64,000 nucleotides of DNA. Source: an uncultured Prevotella sp. (GTDB taxonomy: Bacteria; Bacteroidota; Bacteroidia; Bacteroidales; Bacteroidaceae). The position numbers and the translations under genes are program-made. How positions within the stretch are numbered: the first letter of the stretch is position 1; each line of letters begins with the position of its first letter. The DNA lies in contig CAMVUM010000002.1 of NCBI GenBank assembly GCA_947170725.1, positions 62,001 through 126,000 of the forward strand. The letters run 5' to 3'. Under the pieces are notes generated by a model. It did no database searches. It saw nothing but the letters and a program-made list of their open reading frames with translations, and was not told where the DNA came from. Shown one piece after another: positions 44,236 to 52,634 of this stretch.

Positions 44236-44858
44236 TGGCAACATGGATTGAAGTCAGAGCACGCTATGACAAGATGATGGAGAATGGCGTGGTAAAGAAA
44301 ACTGTTGAACCCTACCTTGTGGATGCGCTCTCTTGCACTGAAGCGGAAGCAAGGGTTACAGAGGAGCTAACACCGTTCATCAGTGGAGACTTCCGTATTT
44401 CTTCAGTCGTGACAACTAAAATATCGGAAATCTTTTGGGATGAAACTGGCGATAGATTCTACAAGGTCAAAGTCAACTTCATCACTCTTGATGAAAAGAC
44501 TGCAACCGAAAAGCGCAATGCCTCTTACATTCTCGTCCAAGCCTCCAGTTTCAAAGATGCCTATGACAATTTCGTGGATGGTATGAAGGGAACACTGGCC
44601 GACTATGAGATCGAGCAGATTTGTGAAACCAAGATTGTGGAGGTTTATAAAGCCGACCTCACGCCCAAGCAGGAGGCCGAAGGAATACTGCGCTCGCCCA
44701 GTGTACAGCGTCATGTGAAAAAGTTTGTTGACGCATGTGCCGATGGAGGCATAGAGAGCGTGACAATGACCGCCTCTGACGGCAAGACCACCAAGTCCGC
44801 AACTATCTCTATCCCTCAAAAGGGTAAAGACGCAATACCAAAGGATGACAATGGCTAA
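44235..44858 (+). CDS. DUF4494 phage protein
   Basis: The 207-residue protein begins MATWIEVRARYDKM and contains VKKTVEPYLVDALSCTEAEARV and FYKVKVNFITLDEKT, the DUF4494 pattern known from Bacteroidetes phages and mobile elements. Function is unknown. The ATG follows directly on the upstream stop and its own end overlaps the next gene, showing a tightly coupled operon. Confidence 0.8.
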   Translation: MATWIEVRARYDKMMENGVVKKTVEPYLVDALSCTEAEARVTEELTPFISGDFRISSVVTTKISEIFWDETGDRFYKVKVNFITLDEKTATEKRNASYILVQASSFKDAYDNFVDGMKGTLADYEIEQICETKIVEVYKADLTPKQEAEGILRSPSVQRHVKKFVDACADGGIESVTMTASDGKTTKSATISIPQKGKDAIPKDDNG

Positions 44859-45210
44859 CTTCAAACCATTCACTTCTCGCGGAGGACGGAACAAGTACGG
44901 CAATCAGCGTGTCGGCAATCACGCCTCCAAAAAGGAACATTACCGCGCGGCCACCCTCAAACTGTGGCAACGTGCCGGACTAATCTCCGACCTCCGCGAG
45001 CAGGTGACATTTGTCCTTATCCCTGCCCAGCATGACAATGACGGTAACCCGATTGAAAAATCCGTGCGTTATATAGCCGATTTTGTCTATACCGACAACG
45101 AAACCGGGCAGATGGTAGTTGAGGACACGAAGGGAGTACGCACGAAAGAATACATCATCAAGCGTAAACTCATGCTCTACATACATGGCATACGCATAAA
45201 GGAGGTTTGA
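44851..45210 (+). CDS. DUF1064 family phage protein (probable nuclease fold)
   Basis: The 119-residue protein (MANFKPFTSRGGRNKYGNQR from the ATG at 44851) has YIADFVYTDNETGQMVVEDTKGVRTKEYIIKRKLM (abridged). The spaced Asp, Glu-Asp and Lys of ADFVY...VEDTKG are the pattern of DUF1064, a VSR/PD-(D/E)XK-like nuclease family in phages and a candidate Holliday junction or nicking enzyme. It overlaps the previous gene by 8 bases. Confidence 0.82.
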   Translation: MANFKPFTSRGGRNKYGNQRVGNHASKKEHYRAATLKLWQRAGLISDLREQVTFVLIPAQHDNDGNPIEKSVRYIADFVYTDNETGQMVVEDTKGVRTKEYIIKRKLMLYIHGIRIKEV

Positions 45211-45212
45211 CT

Positions 45213-45782
45213 ATGGAACGTGAAAGTTTTCTTTTCTACCGCAGCTTCTACGAGGCCATCCGCAGGATGCCCCCCGAAGTCCAGGCCGAAATATACCCGG
45301 CCATAATGGAATATGCGCTTTTCGGTAAGCAACCGAAGAACCTTTCCGAAATTGCGCAAGGTATGTTCCTGCTCATCAAACCTAACATTGATGTGAACAC
45401 GGCTCGCTTCGAGAACGGAAAGAAAGGTGGGCGTAAAAGTCGCACGAAGAAAACATCACCCGACAATCCCGAATACACCCTCACCTTTGAACAAGAAGTG
45501 GAACAGATGCAGAGCGATACCGACTGGTCTGCCTCGATCTGCGATGACTACAAAATATCAGCCGAGGAATACCACGACCGTCTAAGACGCTTCCTCAAAG
45601 TGTGCAAGGACACTCGCAAGGGCAAGCCTCATGATAGTTTTGACGATGCGAAAAGCCACCTGCGCTACTGGATGGACAAAGTATATAAGTCATACACCCC
45701 ATCCGAACCCGAAAATGTCAACAACCAACTCCCACCCTCCGACTACACTTTCAACGGTGGCTTCGGTGGCATGGACGTCTAA
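45213..45782 (+). CDS. DUF6291-type phage protein, probable replication initiator
   Basis: The ATG at 45213 is preceded by GGAGG at 45201-45205, giving 189 residues beginning MERESFLFYRSFYEAIRRMP. This N-terminus and FGKQPKNL...GMFLLIKPNID followed by a basic KKGGRKSRTKK linker match a small protein family found upstream of DnaC-like loaders in phages. A winged-helix origin-binding role is likely by position. The C-terminus (DDAKSHLRYWMDKV) resembles replisome-organiser tails. Confidence 0.65.
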   Translation: MERESFLFYRSFYEAIRRMPPEVQAEIYPAIMEYALFGKQPKNLSEIAQGMFLLIKPNIDVNTARFENGKKGGRKSRTKKTSPDNPEYTLTFEQEVEQMQSDTDWSASICDDYKISAEEYHDRLRRFLKVCKDTRKGKPHDSFDDAKSHLRYWMDKVYKSYTPSEPENVNNQLPPSDYTFNGGFGGMDV

Positions 45783-45794
45783 AACCACCACGAT

Positions 45795-46661
45795 ATGAAC
45801 CTCAGCAATTATCCATCATGCCTCATTGACGCTCTCGCCAAATATGGCGTGAAGCCAAGTGGCAACATTGACTGGGACCGGTGCGTCCTCGACACTATGA
45901 AACGCCGTGCCTCCGACAAAGCCAAGTATGCCGCTATGGAGATAGGCAACTACATCAAGAAAGCAGAGCAAGACCGCAAAGAGGCTGAACAGGCATATCC
46001 CGACCTCACCGACACTGCCGTCTATGAAATGCATGCACGGCTGTTCCTCTACATCGCCAACAACATTGTCATTGCTCCACAACACCGTGAATTTATCGTA
46101 GATGCCAACAACAAGGAGATAATCCGTTTCCTGCTCTACTACTTCAACAACTGCCCCCTTGCCGAAGAAGTGTTTCCCGGACGTGGCTACAAGCTGCACA
46201 AGAACATCATGCTCCAAGGCGGTCTCGGTATCGGAAAGACAATGTTGATGCAATGCTTCTCCGAATACCTCCGGCGCATCAAGTCGCCCCGGTTCTTCCA
46301 CAATCTGTCGGTCACTCAGATGGTCAATTACTACACCATCCACAACAACTTCGACCGCTACACTTTCTATGAGGAAGAATCACGTGGTTTCATGCCAAAA
46401 CCGGAAAACGTATGCCTCAACGATGTCGGCATTAACGATGAAAAGAAATTCTTCGGCATGGACACCGCAGTCCTCACCGATGATTTTCTCCTCGCCCGTA
46501 ACGACATTTGGGCAGGTTGGGGAAAGTTCGCACACCTCACCACAAACCTTGACGAGCAGGCCCTCATCAAACGCTTCACCAAAGGCGATAAGTACGGACG
46601 GCTCGTTGACCGCTTCAAGACCTATAACGTAATCCCGATGAACGGCAACAGCCGTAGATAA
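45795..46661 (+). CDS. DnaC-like AAA+ helicase loader
   Basis: The 288-residue protein has an N-terminal helical part and a C-terminal AAA+ domain: Walker A MLQGGLGIGKTMLM near residue 142, a Walker B region VCLNDVGIND, sensor-1 HLTTNLDEQAL, and KYGRLVDRFKTYNVIPMNG with the terminal Arg residues of DnaC-like proteins. It would load the replicative helicase onto the phage origin. It follows the probable initiator protein by 12 bases. No phage helicase is seen, so it may recruit host DnaB. Confidence 0.85.
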   Translation: MNLSNYPSCLIDALAKYGVKPSGNIDWDRCVLDTMKRRASDKAKYAAMEIGNYIKKAEQDRKEAEQAYPDLTDTAVYEMHARLFLYIANNIVIAPQHREFIVDANNKEIIRFLLYYFNNCPLAEEVFPGRGYKLHKNIMLQGGLGIGKTMLMQCFSEYLRRIKSPRFFHNLSVTQMVNYYTIHNNFDRYTFYEEESRGFMPKPENVCLNDVGINDEKKFFGMDTAVLTDDFLLARNDIWAGWGKFAHLTTNLDEQALIKRFTKGDKYGRLVDRFKTYNVIPMNGNSRR

Positions 46662-46672
46662 AGCAAATTATT

Positions 46673-46915
46673 ATGAGCAGAGAAATGTCATCCGAATATA
46701 AAAATATCAGTGAACATATTCGGAAAATCCTAAAAGAATCCACATTAAGTGAGACGGAGAAATACTCACTCCTCTCAGCAAATATCACCGAAGTTGCTAA
46801 TCAGTATCATAGACTGGATTTTCAACAAATCAAGGTGAGGCTTGCTCTTGTTTGTCAGACCATGCTTGAAGCCGTTGAGGCCGCAGAAAAGATATTTGGA
46901 AACCTCAAAAAATAA
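46673..46915 (+). CDS. Hypothetical 80-residue helical phage protein
   Basis: Mostly helical (SEYKNISEHIRKILKEST; TMLEAVEAAEKIFGNLKK), without signal peptide or membrane segment. No family recognised. Confidence 0.55.
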   Translation: MSREMSSEYKNISEHIRKILKESTLSETEKYSLLSANITEVANQYHRLDFQQIKVRLALVCQTMLEAVEAAEKIFGNLKK

Positions 46916-46948
46916 GACAATGGAAAAGAACAACGTGTCCTGTTTCAT

Positions 46949-47128
46949 GTGCAGAAAGCCAACAGGGCAGCCGAGACCGCCTTTTGGTGGATGAAGAATA
47001 TCAATGCCGACGACATAGACAATCTCGGTGTGATGAGCAAAATCCAAAACGTGATCGAACTCCTGCGCGAGGTGGACAACCTTACGATGGATATAACAAT
47101 AACCCTTAAAAACATCCCCAAATCATGA
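46949..47128 (+). CDS. Hypothetical small phage protein (start uncertain)
   Basis: The frame 46949-47128 reads VQKANRAAETAFWWMKNIN then ADDIDNLGVMSKIQNVIELL, a helical protein of about 59 residues. GTG at 46949 or ATG at 46991 could start it. A separate ATG at 46920 reads only 20 codons in another frame. The stop overlaps the next ATG as ATGA, which supports translation. Confidence 0.45.
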   Translation: MQKANRAAETAFWWMKNINADDIDNLGVMSKIQNVIELLREVDNLTMDITITLKNIPKS

Positions 47129-47496
47129 CAATCGTAACAACAATTTCAATCATCCTTACTGCGGTACTGGCGTTCCTGTTCGGTCGCTGTATGTACATCA
47201 GCAGTCGCAGGGCAACCCGCATCTCAAATCAAAAAGCGGAAATCAAGAAACTCACGCACCGACTTGACAAAATCGCGGATTCATCAAAGTACGACCGCTA
47301 CTATGAGATTGAGGAAGATGAACTCTCCGATACCTACAATGTCAACCTCAAAGTCTATGTGCGCAACTCCACTTACTACGGTGAAGCACTTGATACCGTC
47401 TGCTACTGCCTCATCAAGTCATTCCCCTTTGCCGATGACAAGGAGTTTGCACACAACGAAGCCGAAGAACTACTTGACAAACTCAACGAGAAATGA
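47125..47496 (+). CDS. Hypothetical membrane-anchored phage protein
   Basis: The 123-residue protein has an N-terminal transmembrane helix (VTTISIILTAVLAFLFG) and a basic, then acidic, cytoplasmic portion with DELSDTYNVNLKVYVRNSTY. No family recognised. Confidence 0.6.
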   Translation: MTIVTTISIILTAVLAFLFGRCMYISSRRATRISNQKAEIKKLTHRLDKIADSSKYDRYYEIEEDELSDTYNVNLKVYVRNSTYYGEALDTVCYCLIKSFPFADDKEFAHNEAEELLDKLNEK

Positions 47497-47497
47497 C

Positions 47498-48106
47498 ATG
47501 AAGAAGATAATGTTCAGCGATAAGTACGGACTTACTGAAGCCGTGCTGTCCGGCAGAAAGACGCAGACAAGGCGAATAATCCCACAACCTTTTAATGAGA
47601 AGATAATCGCTTTTCAGCATCAATATTTTGAGGCAACATTCGATATGCTGATAGGTATTGATTTGCTAAATCAATATTTCTTCATAGAGAAGATTGGGAA
47701 ACTGCCATATCAGATTGGCGAAGTCGTAGCCGTGGCGCAAAGCTATAAGGATGCAGGGTATGACTTCTGCATGAGCCAAGCTGCGTACATCAATAAGATG
47801 TTCACCAAGGCTGAATACATGCCCCACCGCATACGCATAACCAACGTGCGTGTGGAGCGGTTGCAGGACATCTCCGATGAGGACTGTGTCAAGGAGGGAG
47901 TGGAACTTAATAGCCGTCAATTTGAGTATAACGGTCAAAAGTTCTACTGCGTCCGTGGTTTAGGACATTGGCGAGGAATAGGCTGTGACAACTTCAACAC
48001 ACCTCGCGAAGCCTACGCCGCCCTGATAGACCGCATCGCCGGCAAAGGAACGTGGGAGAGCAACCCTTATGTATTCGTTTACGACTTTGAATTGGTAAAA
48101 TCATGA
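47498..48106 (+). CDS. ASCH-like phage protein
   Basis: From the ATG at 47498 the protein is 202 residues: MKKIMFSDKYGLTEAVLSGR then KTQTRRIIP, followed by YQIGEVVAVAQSYKD, RIRITNVRVERLQDISDEDC and the late YAALIDRIAGKGTWESNPYV. This is the common phage ASCH-type pattern (PUA-related fold, RNA or nucleotide binding). Precise function is unknown. The next ATG overlaps its stop. Confidence 0.72.
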   Translation: MKKIMFSDKYGLTEAVLSGRKTQTRRIIPQPFNEKIIAFQHQYFEATFDMLIGIDLLNQYFFIEKIGKLPYQIGEVVAVAQSYKDAGYDFCMSQAAYINKMFTKAEYMPHRIRITNVRVERLQDISDEDCVKEGVELNSRQFEYNGQKFYCVRGLGHWRGIGCDNFNTPREAYAALIDRIAGKGTWESNPYVFVYDFELVKS

Positions 48107-48468
48107 GCAAACAACAATGTGAAATATGCGGTCAGATGATACCGCAACAAGAGATGTCAAAATCTTACAAGCACCGCTGTAAGGAATGTGTCGCCCGGCT
48201 GACACGCATCAACCGCAAAGCAGCCAAACAACGTGCCGACCTTATCGCCCAACAGTTAGAGGGAACAGGTATGCAGCTCGCCCCATGCAACAGCAGACGT
48301 GAGGAACGGCTAACTATCGCAACCAAAATCCTGCAAGCGATATTGAGCAATTCAGCACTGACCGATTGCTACACATGCGATGGCGAACTTGACGGTGCTG
48401 TCCATGATTCAGTCGCGCTTGCTGATGCACTTATCAATAAAATTGATGAGGAAGGAGGAGAGAAATGA
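48103..48468 (+). CDS. Zinc-ribbon phage protein
   Basis: The 121-residue protein starts MSKQQCEICGQMIPQQEM and continues YKHRCKECVARL: two CxxC knuckles forming a zinc ribbon, then a basic helix (RINRKAAKQRADLIAQQL) and an acidic helical tail. Nucleic-acid binding is likely; no specific family. Confidence 0.6.
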   Translation: MSKQQCEICGQMIPQQEMSKSYKHRCKECVARLTRINRKAAKQRADLIAQQLEGTGMQLAPCNSRREERLTIATKILQAILSNSALTDCYTCDGELDGAVHDSVALADALINKIDEEGGEK

Positions 48469-48674
48469 TACATCAAATAAAAGGCTATGTCGCGGAATGC
48501 GATGAGTGCGGAACTGCATTTAGCTTCAACGATTCCGAGCAATCCGTGTTCGATGATGCCTTTGTGGCAGAGCAAATCATCAAAGACCAAGGATGGCGCA
48601 AGGTAAATGGGCAACTCCTCTGCGAGGATTGCTATGACGAATATTTGAAAAATGATAAGAATGAGACCAATTAA
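48465..48674 (+). CDS. Small zinc-finger-like phage protein
   Basis: The 69-residue protein has AECDECGTAFSF and QLLCEDCYDEYL, two CxxC pairs for one zinc ion. The acidic surrounding argues for protein binding rather than DNA binding. It overlaps its neighbours on both sides. Confidence 0.6.
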   Translation: MIHQIKGYVAECDECGTAFSFNDSEQSVFDDAFVAEQIIKDQGWRKVNGQLLCEDCYDEYLKNDKNETN

Positions 48675-49089
48675 ATTCAGAGGCAAGCGCATTGATAATG
48701 GAAAATGGATATTTGGAGACCTGATTCAAGACTCCAAAGGGGCTGTTGCAATATGGCCGATAGCCAGCGTAAATAGTGATGGCATGGAGGAAGTTCACCC
48801 ATCCTCCATCGGCCAGTTCACCGGGCTGCACGATCGCAACGGCAAGGAGATATACGAGGGGGATATACTCAAACGATATAACAAGCAAGGCAAAACCATG
48901 CACGTCAATTGGTTTGGTCCGCAGTTTGGCTGTGTTCAACATTGGGACGGAGTAGACGGTGAAGGCAGTTGGTATCCTCTCGATAATTACGACATGTGCC
49001 AATGGGAAATAGTCGGCAACATCCACGACAATCCCGAACTAATAGACATCGCCTCTAAAGGGATGATGGAGAAAGGAGGTGGGAAATGA
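48661..49089 (+). CDS. YopX-family phage protein
   Basis: The ATG at 48661 gives MRPIKFRGKRIDNGKWIFGD, the YopX signature, followed by IGQFTGLHDRNGKEIYEGDIL and CQWEIVGNIHDNPEL. It is 142 residues, normal for the family. YopX proteins are frequent in Firmicutes and Bacteroidetes phages with unknown function. Confidence 0.9.
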   Translation: MRPIKFRGKRIDNGKWIFGDLIQDSKGAVAIWPIASVNSDGMEEVHPSSIGQFTGLHDRNGKEIYEGDILKRYNKQGKTMHVNWFGPQFGCVQHWDGVDGEGSWYPLDNYDMCQWEIVGNIHDNPELIDIASKGMMEKGGGK

Positions 49090-49397
49090 CACAAGCACTA
49101 ATCCAGTTCGTTACCCATCTCATCAGCGTAGCAATCATAGCGGTTATCCTTGTATGGGTTTTCAATCGCTTCTCCAAGAAACCGAAAGTCACCTATGAGT
49201 TCAAGTTATATGACCTCCTTATGTGCGAGCCTAAAACATACTGGTCTGAAGAGGAACAAGAGCGAGTTAAGAAAAAACTTGCAGAAAGTTGGGATGGTCT
49301 TGCAGAACTTGGCAAACAAGGATGGAAGATTGTAGGTATCAATCAAACGCATTATTCCGGCATAGAATATATCCTGCAACGCGAAAGCGTTTCATAA
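49086..49397 (+). CDS. Hypothetical membrane-anchored phage protein
   Basis: The 103-residue protein has an N-terminal helix (FVTHLISVAIIAVILVWVF) and a soluble part containing ELGKQGWKIVGINQTHYSG, similar in style to small DUF4177-like domains. Not assigned. Confidence 0.6.
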   Translation: MTQALIQFVTHLISVAIIAVILVWVFNRFSKKPKVTYEFKLYDLLMCEPKTYWSEEEQERVKKKLAESWDGLAELGKQGWKIVGINQTHYSGIEYILQRESVS

Positions 49398-49415
49398 AGA
49401 AACAATCTACTGGTT

Positions 49416-49850
49416 ATGAAAACAATTGACGAACTCGCCACCGACTGCGCCAATCATTACCTTGGTCGCATCGAAGGCTATACCGACCACTTTGAGACAC
49501 TACGCAAAGTTTTCCTCAAAGGCTATGAGCAAGCCGGAGGAGACTATGCTACTGGCTATGCCAATGGTCAATTTCATGGAATAAAGTATGGTCACAATAA
49601 AGGTTACCAAGCTGGATACCTCCTCGGCAAAGAGGAAGGTATAAAGCAAGGTCGTAAAGATGCACTTGTTTATCGGTGGGTATCCACCAAGGAACGAACA
49701 CCCGAACACCGACAAAAAATAATCGGGTTCGATGATGGAGCAAATGACATTTTCCTTGGTATATGGGTTCAAGATGGCCCGGTTCCCATAGACGGATACA
49801 TCATAGAGGGAACAATGACCCACTGGATGCCAATTCCATCACTCCCATAG
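49416..49850 (+). CDS. DUF551 domain phage protein
   Basis: The 144-residue protein has an N-terminal helical part with Gly-Tyr repeats (GYEQAGGDYATGYANGQFHG, KGYQAGYLLGKEEGIKQG) and a C-terminal DUF551 domain (WVSTKERTPEHRQKIIGF to MTHWMPIPSLP). DUF551 is a small phage domain of unknown function. Confidence 0.78.
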   Translation: MKTIDELATDCANHYLGRIEGYTDHFETLRKVFLKGYEQAGGDYATGYANGQFHGIKYGHNKGYQAGYLLGKEEGIKQGRKDALVYRWVSTKERTPEHRQKIIGFDDGANDIFLGIWVQDGPVPIDGYIIEGTMTHWMPIPSLP

Positions 49851-49867
49851 ATGAAAGGAGGTACAGA

Positions 49868-50123
49868 ATGAGCAAAATGTATAAAGTACGTATTATTGCG
49901 ACAAAGACGATGTGGGTTTCTCAAGATGATTTAGACGAAGATGCAAAGTCTGGAATTTGTTGGCCCTAAGCAAGAAATAAATGAGGAAACAGCCATTATG
50001 TTTGCTAAGGGGACGCTGATCGAGGAACTTCAGAACAATCCCAGTCGTGGCAGTTCTGACATCATATCAATTTATGATACCGAGACAAAAGAACTAATGA
50101 CGAACAGAAAATATCTAAAATGA
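49868..50123 (+). pseudogene. Frameshifted small phage gene
   Basis: The first frame, MSKMYKVRIIATKTMWVSQD and on to DEDAKSGICWP, stops at 49969. The overlapping frame gives LEFVGPKQEINEETAIMFAK and continues to 50123. Joined near 49953 by a one-base shift they form a plausible protein of about 85 residues (DEDAKS-LEFVGPKQ). Either a real indel, a sequencing error or programmed frameshifting; no classic slippery heptamer was seen at the junction. Confidence 0.5.
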
Positions 50124-50350
50124 GTACAGTATCAAAACAACTCGCCCTCGTCCTCGTCAAGGAGGTCATCGCAGACAAACGCAACCGACACGTTGCGCCC
50201 GACTATGCTCTACACACCGAGATTCAATCCAAGGTCTCCGAAGCATTGAAAGAACTGGTTGCAGACGGCTCTCTCATAGAGCGTCAAGCATCCGTAAACC
50301 GCCATGCTGCCTATGAGGTATCCCAAACGCCGAGCCAACCTGCTCTATAA
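50120..50350 (+). CDS. Small phage protein, possible winged helix
   Basis: The 76-residue protein (MSTVSKQLALVLVKEVIADK) has helices then EALKELVADGSLIERQASVNRHAAYEV, which looks like a recognition helix and wing. DNA binding is a guess. Overlaps the next gene. Confidence 0.55.
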   Translation: MSTVSKQLALVLVKEVIADKRNRHVAPDYALHTEIQSKVSEALKELVADGSLIERQASVNRHAAYEVSQTPSQPAL

Positions 50351-50489
50351 GCTGCGCCGGAAAGGGATTAAGGTTGACACTAAACAGCGCACAATCTTCA
50401 TCCCTTATGGCCAACAACCCTACAAACATATTCAAGCCTTTAGGCTAAGTAAAGAATTTCATTTCAATATCCAATTCATTATCACATGA
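50313..50489 (+). CDS. Small basic phage protein
   Basis: MRYPKRRANLLYKLRRKGIK from the ATG at 50313, then VDTKQRTIFIPYGQQPYKHI: a basic helix followed by beta strands, 58 residues. A recurrent phage pattern without assigned function. It overlaps both neighbours. Confidence 0.55.
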   Translation: MRYPKRRANLLYKLRRKGIKVDTKQRTIFIPYGQQPYKHIQAFRLSKEFHFNIQFIIT

Positions 50490-50809
50490 AAAAAAATTTA
50501 TTCCTTTTACTATTGACATCCCTTATTCTTGCAGGATGTCAGCAGATAGAAAAACATAGAGTTACCTGCAAAGTGCTGTCAATAGACAAGCAGGTCAAGA
50601 CTTCGGGAGACAAAGACCATTTCAACACCGACATCTATTGGCTTGTAGTGACCGACCGAGGCACATTCCATGCACGGACTGATGGATATTTTGGATGCGC
50701 TGAAGCAACTGCACTCCAAAAAGACAGCACATATACACTCACCATCGACGGCTTCTTCCAGTCGTCATTTCTCGGTGTCTATCCATTCATCACCAAAGTA
50801 CATAAATAA
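50486..50809 (+). CDS. Phage-encoded lipoprotein
   Basis: The 107-residue protein has a lipoprotein signal (NLFLLLLTSLILAGC) and a soluble beta-rich domain (RVTCKVLSIDKQVK, YTLTIDGFFQSSFLG). A second lipoprotein in the early region; surface exclusion is possible but unproven. Confidence 0.7.
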   Translation: MKKNLFLLLLTSLILAGCQQIEKHRVTCKVLSIDKQVKTSGDKDHFNTDIYWLVVTDRGTFHARTDGYFGCAEATALQKDSTYTLTIDGFFQSSFLGVYPFITKVHK

Positions 50810-50818
50810 ATACATCAT

Positions 50819-52222
50819 ATGAAAGAGAATTGCCCGATACTTGACGCTTGTTGTGGTGGCAAAATGTTCTACTTCGACAAGAACGACCCACGAGTATTGT
50901 TTCAGGATATTCGTAAAGTAGAAACCACGCTATGTGATGGACGCCACTTTGAGGTGAAGCCGGATATAGTTTGCGACTTCACAAGTATGCCGCACCCCGA
51001 CAATAGTTTTTCAATGGTGGTGTTCGATCCACCGCATTTATTGAGAAATGTAAAGGCACTCACCCAAAAGAAATTTGCGGCCGACTTCAAGCGGTGGCGC
51101 GAGTGGCTCATCAAGCAAGGCTACACCAATTACTATGCCGTCCTCAACGCAAAGGATTATGGGGTGCCGCAGAACCGTGAGCGCGTCTTTATGGTCTCAT
51201 TCCTTGGTCAGCACACTCCTTACTCGTTCCCCAAGACAATCCCGTTGGAGCGCAGATTGAAACATGTCCTTGAAGATGAAGTTGACGAAAAGTATTGGCT
51301 TACACCCAAGCAGATTCAATCCATCCTCACCCACAACGAGCGCAAGCAATCCGAAGGGTGCGGTTTCAAAACCAATTTCCAGACTGGTGACGGTATCTCC
51401 GGCGCAATCAAGACAAAAGAGGGAAGCTGGGAGTATGACACTTATATCAAAGTGCCTGCCTACGGCAATAGCCGTCTCAATGAAATGATTCAAGCCGGAC
51501 AGATCGACCCGACACAGACGCTTTGGATTGACACCTACAACCAACGCATAGACCCCGACATCGCAGGTACAATCCTTTCGCGTGTAAATGCGTCCGGGCA
51601 TTATCTCATATCCGACCCTCGCGGTTGCGCCATGCGCGGCCGCCCCGATGCATCGGGGCGAAACTCACAGCACCTTGAACTCGGCTCTGACATTGCCAAC
51701 GCCCTCACATCGGTTCAAAAAGACAGCCTTGTGGCCGAACCTCGCGTTATCCAACTCGGAAACCTTATCTCGGAGTCCAACTACCGCAACCCTCATCGTG
51801 GTCGGATATATTCCGTGGAGGGTATCGCACCCTGTCTCAACTGCAACGAGGGAGGGCAGCGTGAAGTCAAAATACTTCAACGCGCCCACGGTTTCGCTAA
51901 AGGTGCAATCTATGACATCTGCCCGACAATCACTACATCAAAATGGCAGGACAACAATTTTGCCATCATAGAATACTGGATTCGCAAACTCACGCCTCGC
52001 GAATGCTTCCGTCTCATGGACGTTCCCGAACACAATATTGACCGCATCATCACTTCGGGTATCTCCAATTCGCAGCTCTACAAACTGGCAGGAAATTCCA
52101 TAGTGGTAGCGTGTCTCAAGCAGATATTCTACAAAATGTTCATCAACACCTCTGCTGAGTATGGTGCGCCCCAGTGCCATTCACGCGAACAGCCTGTCAT
52201 TATCCAGCCGTCCCTTTTCTAA
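50819..52222 (+). CDS. Chimeric methyltransferase: SAM-MTase N-terminus joined to C5 DNA methyltransferase C-terminus
   Basis: Residues 1-76 (CPILDACCGGKMFYFDKNDP, DIVCDFTSMPHPDNSFSMVV, FDPPH near 70-73) are the start of a phage SAM-dependent methyltransferase with a DPPY-like motif. At about residue 77 the sequence changes to NVKALTQKKFAADFKRWREW, which in Dcm-type enzymes follows the ENV motif, and then to GYTNYYAVLNAKDYGVPQNR and ERVFMVS (motif VIII), a target-recognition region and LTPRECFRLMDVPE and NSQLYKLAGNSIVV (motifs IX-X). The PCQ catalytic Cys loop and ENV Glu of C5 enzymes are missing. An in-frame deletion between two adjacent MTase genes would explain this. Activity is doubtful. 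Confidence 0.8.
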   Translation: MKENCPILDACCGGKMFYFDKNDPRVLFQDIRKVETTLCDGRHFEVKPDIVCDFTSMPHPDNSFSMVVFDPPHLLRNVKALTQKKFAADFKRWREWLIKQGYTNYYAVLNAKDYGVPQNRERVFMVSFLGQHTPYSFPKTIPLERRLKHVLEDEVDEKYWLTPKQIQSILTHNERKQSEGCGFKTNFQTGDGISGAIKTKEGSWEYDTYIKVPAYGNSRLNEMIQAGQIDPTQTLWIDTYNQRIDPDIAGTILSRVNASGHYLISDPRGCAMRGRPDASGRNSQHLELGSDIANALTSVQKDSLVAEPRVIQLGNLISESNYRNPHRGRIYSVEGIAPCLNCNEGGQREVKILQRAHGFAKGAIYDICPTITTSKWQDNNFAIIEYWIRKLTPRECFRLMDVPEHNIDRIITSGISNSQLYKLAGNSIVVACLKQIFYKMFINTSAEYGAPQCHSREQPVIIQPSLF

Positions 52223-52252
52223 ACTTAAAACGTCAGTACAACTTATCAGTAT

Positions 52253-52260
52253 TAAATTTG
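52253..52260 (+). promoter_or_regulatory. -7 element before the 52266 gene
   Basis: TAAATTTG followed by CAACC and an ATG only 5 bases on; it could drive a near-leaderless transcript for the next genes. Confidence 0.4.
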
Positions 52261-52265
52261 CAACC

Positions 52266-52634
52266 ATGATTAAACTGTTGGAAAATACTCGCCGCCCCGA
52301 CATCACATTCTGCCGTAATGGTCGCATATACATTACGGCAAGGGTGTCACGCATCCTCTCCCTCGATCCGGGTGATTCCATCAACATCGCTTACGACAAC
52401 GGAGAGTATCTGCTGTTCGCAGTCCGGCACCCGAACTGTCGCGGTCGCCACATCGCCCAATGTTTCGCCACGAAGAAGGGCAGTCACAACCTTTCAGCAA
52501 ATTCGGTTCAACTCTGCCACTCAATCCTGCTCTTCGCCAACGTCAACACCGACCGCGCGTCATTTATGGTAGGCAAAGCGTTTGAGCGCAACAACACAAC
52601 TTATCTCCCAATCATTATCAAGTGTCCGCTATGA
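52266..52634 (+). CDS. Hypothetical 122-residue phage protein
   Basis: From the ATG at 52266: MIKLLENTRRPDITFCRNGR then IYITARVSRILSLDPGDSINI, a small beta-rich fold reminiscent of SpoVT/AbrB-like DNA-binding domains, followed by a polar half. No firm family. It overlaps the following structural gene by 4 bases. Confidence 0.6.
   Translation: MIKLLENTRRPDITFCRNGRIYITARVSRILSLDPGDSINIAYDNGEYLLFAVRHPNCRGRHIAQCFATKKGSHNLSANSVQLCHSILLFANVNTDRASFMVGKAFERNNTTYLPIIIKCPL

Noticed and set aside
50819..52222. Functional C5 cytosine DNA methyltransferase
   Set aside because: The PCQ catalytic Cys loop and the ENV Glu are missing; only the later motifs are present.
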